This document shows positions 62,652 through 64,000 of a stretch of DNA of 64,000 bases, piece by piece (positions within the stretch are counted from its first letter, which is position 1; each line of letters opens with the position of its first letter). Both the position numbers and the translations under genes were made by a program. Origin of the DNA: an uncultured SAR86 cluster bacterium (GTDB lineage: Bacteria; Pseudomonadota; Gammaproteobacteria; Magnimaribacterales; AG-339-G14); assembly GCA_902587545.1 (NCBI GenBank), contig CACILL010000001.1, forward strand, positions 124,001-188,000, given 5' to 3'. A model generated the notes under the pieces. The model ran no database searches, was not told where the DNA came from, and saw nothing but the letters and a program-made list of their open reading frames with translations.

Positions 62652-63352
62652 CCTAATATTTCATCAGGGCTAATTCTTTTGAACTTTCCTTCCTTGAGAT
62701 CTTTTGGTAAAAATAATTTTCCTAGTCTTACTCTTTTTAGTCTAGATACCTCGTGGCCTATTGAATCCCATAACTTTCTTACAGATCTATTTTTGCCAGA
62801 CATGATGACTAGAGCGAACCAAGTATGAGATGAAGTTTGCTTGCCTTTTACCAAGTCAGTAAAAAATACTTTTTCTTTGTCAACTTTAATGCCTGACATT
62901 AACTTTTTGAGATTTGAATCAGAGGGCTTGCCTCGAATTCTGGCAATGTATTCTCTTTCAATTTCATTAGATGGATGAATTATGTCATTTGCTAATTTTC
63001 CATCATTTGTGATTAACAGTAGTCCGCTGGTATTAATATCCAACCTCCCTATGGATATCCATTTTCCTGATTTTGGTTTAGGTAAATTCTCAAATATGGT
63101 TCTCTTTAACGAAGCATGTGAGCATTCTTCTCCAACTGGTTTGTTATACATTAATAGTTCGGATGAAATTCTCTCCAGAATGTTTATTGCTTTGCCATCG
63201 ATATAAACTTTATCTTCACTAGAGATTTTATCTCCCAATTTGGCCGGTATATCATTGATAAATACCCTACCCTCCTTAATTAGACTTTCAACTTTTCTTC
63301 TTGATGAGTATCCGTTTTGAGCTAATATTTTTTGAATCCTTTCTTTAGACAA
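62648..63352 (-). CDS. rluB: 23S rRNA pseudouridine synthase RluB-type
   Basis: 234 residues. S4 RNA-binding domain at the N-terminus (RIQKILAQNGYSSRRKVE, LIKEGRVFIND) and the RsuA/RluB catalytic block GRLDINTSGLLLITNDG with the essential Asp; GKNRSVRKLWDSIGHEVSRLKRVRLG in parts (VRKLWDSIGHEV) closes the domain. Follows scpB by 5 nt, the typical scpA-scpB-rluB order. Confidence 0.92.
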   Translation of the reverse strand: MSKERIQKILAQNGYSSRRKVESLIKEGRVFINDIPAKLGDKISSEDKVYIDGKAINILERISSELLMYNKPVGEECSHASLKRTIFENLPKPKSGKWISIGRLDINTSGLLLITNDGKLANDIIHPSNEIEREYIARIRGKPSDSNLKKLMSGIKVDKEKVFFTDLVKGKQTSSHTWFALVIMSGKNRSVRKLWDSIGHEVSRLKRVRLGKLFLPKDLKEGKFKRISPDEILG

Positions 63353-63357
63353 CGCTT

Positions 63358-63933
63358 CTATTCTGAATTGCTTGGAGGAGGTTCATTCAAAAGGGAAATT
63401 TGGGCTTCCTCAGGAATATTTTGAATTTCAGGTAACTCTGGTAAATCTGAAAGTTTAGAAAGATTTAAATCATCTAAAAAATCTTTTGTTGTTGAGAATA
63501 ATGCTGGTCTTCCAGGTACATCTCTATGTCCTACAACTTTGATCCAAGATCTATCCAAAAGAGTTCTGATGATTTGACTGCTTACAGAAACTCCTCTTAC
63601 CTCTTCAATCTCTCCCCTGGTAATAGGTTGTCTATAGGCGATCAAAGCTAAAGTTTCCAAAAGAGCTCGAGAATATTTTTGAGGTTTAGCTTCCCATAAT
63701 TTTGCCACCCAAGGAGAATACTCTTGTCTTATTCTAAGACGATAGCCACTAGCAACTTTTACTAATTCAATTGAATTTTCTGAATATTTTTCTTCAATGG
63801 ATTTCAGAGCTTCCTTTATTTCATTTGATGTTGGAGGGCTTCTTAAGTCAAAAGCAGACAATATTTCTTTTTCGTTCAAAGGTCTTGAAGAAGAAAAAAG
63901 TAAGGCTTCAATGATTAAAGATAAGTTGTCCAT
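63358..63933 (-). CDS. scpB: Segregation and condensation protein B
   Basis: Kleisin-associated winged-helix subunit of the SMC complex. LIIEALLFSSSRPLNEKEIL at the start, VKVASGYRLRIR, YSRALLETLALIAYRQPITRGEIEEVRGV in parts (ALLETLALIAYRQPITR), and GRPALFSTTKDFLD. I use ATG 63933 (191 residues) because the extra 15 upstream residues are unrelated and would overlap scpA. Tail is Pro/Glu-rich. Confidence 0.93.
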   Translation of the reverse strand: MDNLSLIIEALLFSSSRPLNEKEILSAFDLRSPPTSNEIKEALKSIEEKYSENSIELVKVASGYRLRIRQEYSPWVAKLWEAKPQKYSRALLETLALIAYRQPITRGEIEEVRGVSVSSQIIRTLLDRSWIKVVGHRDVPGRPALFSTTKDFLDDLNLSKLSDLPELPEIQNIPEEAQISLLNEPPPSNSE

Positions 63934-63937
63934 ACTC

Positions 63938-64000
63938 TTAATGCACCTTATCCTTCGCTTTGACGTGTATTGGACCAAAAGAATCAGATTGAACTAATTG
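63938..64000 (-). CDS. scpA: Segregation and condensation protein A, C-terminal end (cut by window edge)
   Basis: The last 20 codons before the TAA at 63940-63938 read QLVQSDSFGPIHVKAKDKVH. ScpA proteins end in a winged helix with LVxQxxxFGPIxV/L, so this fits, and the place 4 nt before scpB is the expected one. The identification rests on this short stretch and on gene order. Confidence 0.7.
   Translation of the reverse strand, partial: QLVQSDSFGPIHVKAKDKVH

Noticed and set aside
1-64000. CRISPR arrays, prophage or transposon genes
   Set aside because: No spaced direct repeats, cas genes, integrases, transposases or phage structural genes were seen on either strand.

Overview
The window is an AT-rich, tightly packed bacterial chromosome segment with very short gaps, many ATGA-type overlaps and almost no non-coding DNA. 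The run gyrA-serC-pheA-hisC-tyrA-aroA-cmk-rpsA-ihfB-lapA-pyrF, the uvrC-pgsA-tRNA order, fused chorismate mutase/prephenate dehydratase, UbiG and RluB point to a gammaproteobacterium. The streamlining, the low GC and the DUF35/thiolase pair suggest a marine SAR86-like lineage; that clade call is inference. Both ends cut genes: pdxH on the left and scpA on the right.

Layout. 1-4.7 kb: pdxH (partial), a DoxX protein and a DjlA-like co-chaperone on the minus strand, divergent from a DUF35 protein, a thiolase and a phosphodiesterase; then a small membrane protein and RNase D. 4.7-42.4 kb: one large surface-glycan island. It begins, in the direction of minus-strand transcription, next to tRNA-Cys with a nucleotidyltransferase-cupin fusion, galE, galU and tRNA-Leu(UAA). 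It continues through wzz, a Wzx-like flippase, a Wzy/WaaL-like protein, GDP-fucose genes (gmd, fcl), UDP-ManNAcA genes (wecB, wecC), an amidotransferase trio (HisH2/HisF2/WbpG-like), a dTDP-3-amino-3,6-dideoxyhexose pathway (rfbA, rfbB, QdtA/B/C-like), an initiating sugar transferase, five probable glycosyltransferases and four FkbM-type methyltransferases. It ends in accessory modules of mixed strand. 42.4-64 kb: housekeeping genes (pgsA, uvrC, ggt, pyrF to gyrA, a three-subunit transhydrogenase, ubiG, gph, rluB, scpB, scpA), with ubiG and gph the only plus-strand genes there.

How the genes work together. The island encodes activated sugars (dTDP-, GDP- and UDP-linked), transfer onto a polyprenyl carrier, flipping, polymerisation or ligation, and chain-length control: a Wzx/Wzy-type O-antigen or capsule. 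Two sub-modules lack an obvious described counterpart. One is an acyl carrier protein, an FkbH-type HAD protein, a GNAT-like acyltransferase, a VOC protein and a probable 2-oxoglutarate oxygenase (13.6-18.0 kb), which could build and attach a small acyl decoration. The other is a DPM-like glycosyltransferase, DUF2304 protein, GMC-like flavoenzyme, SDR and GtrA-like protein (6.8-10.4 kb), which could remodel a lipid-linked sugar by oxidation and reduction. No CRISPR array, transposase, integrase or phage gene was seen. All functional calls come from reading motifs; no database search was run.
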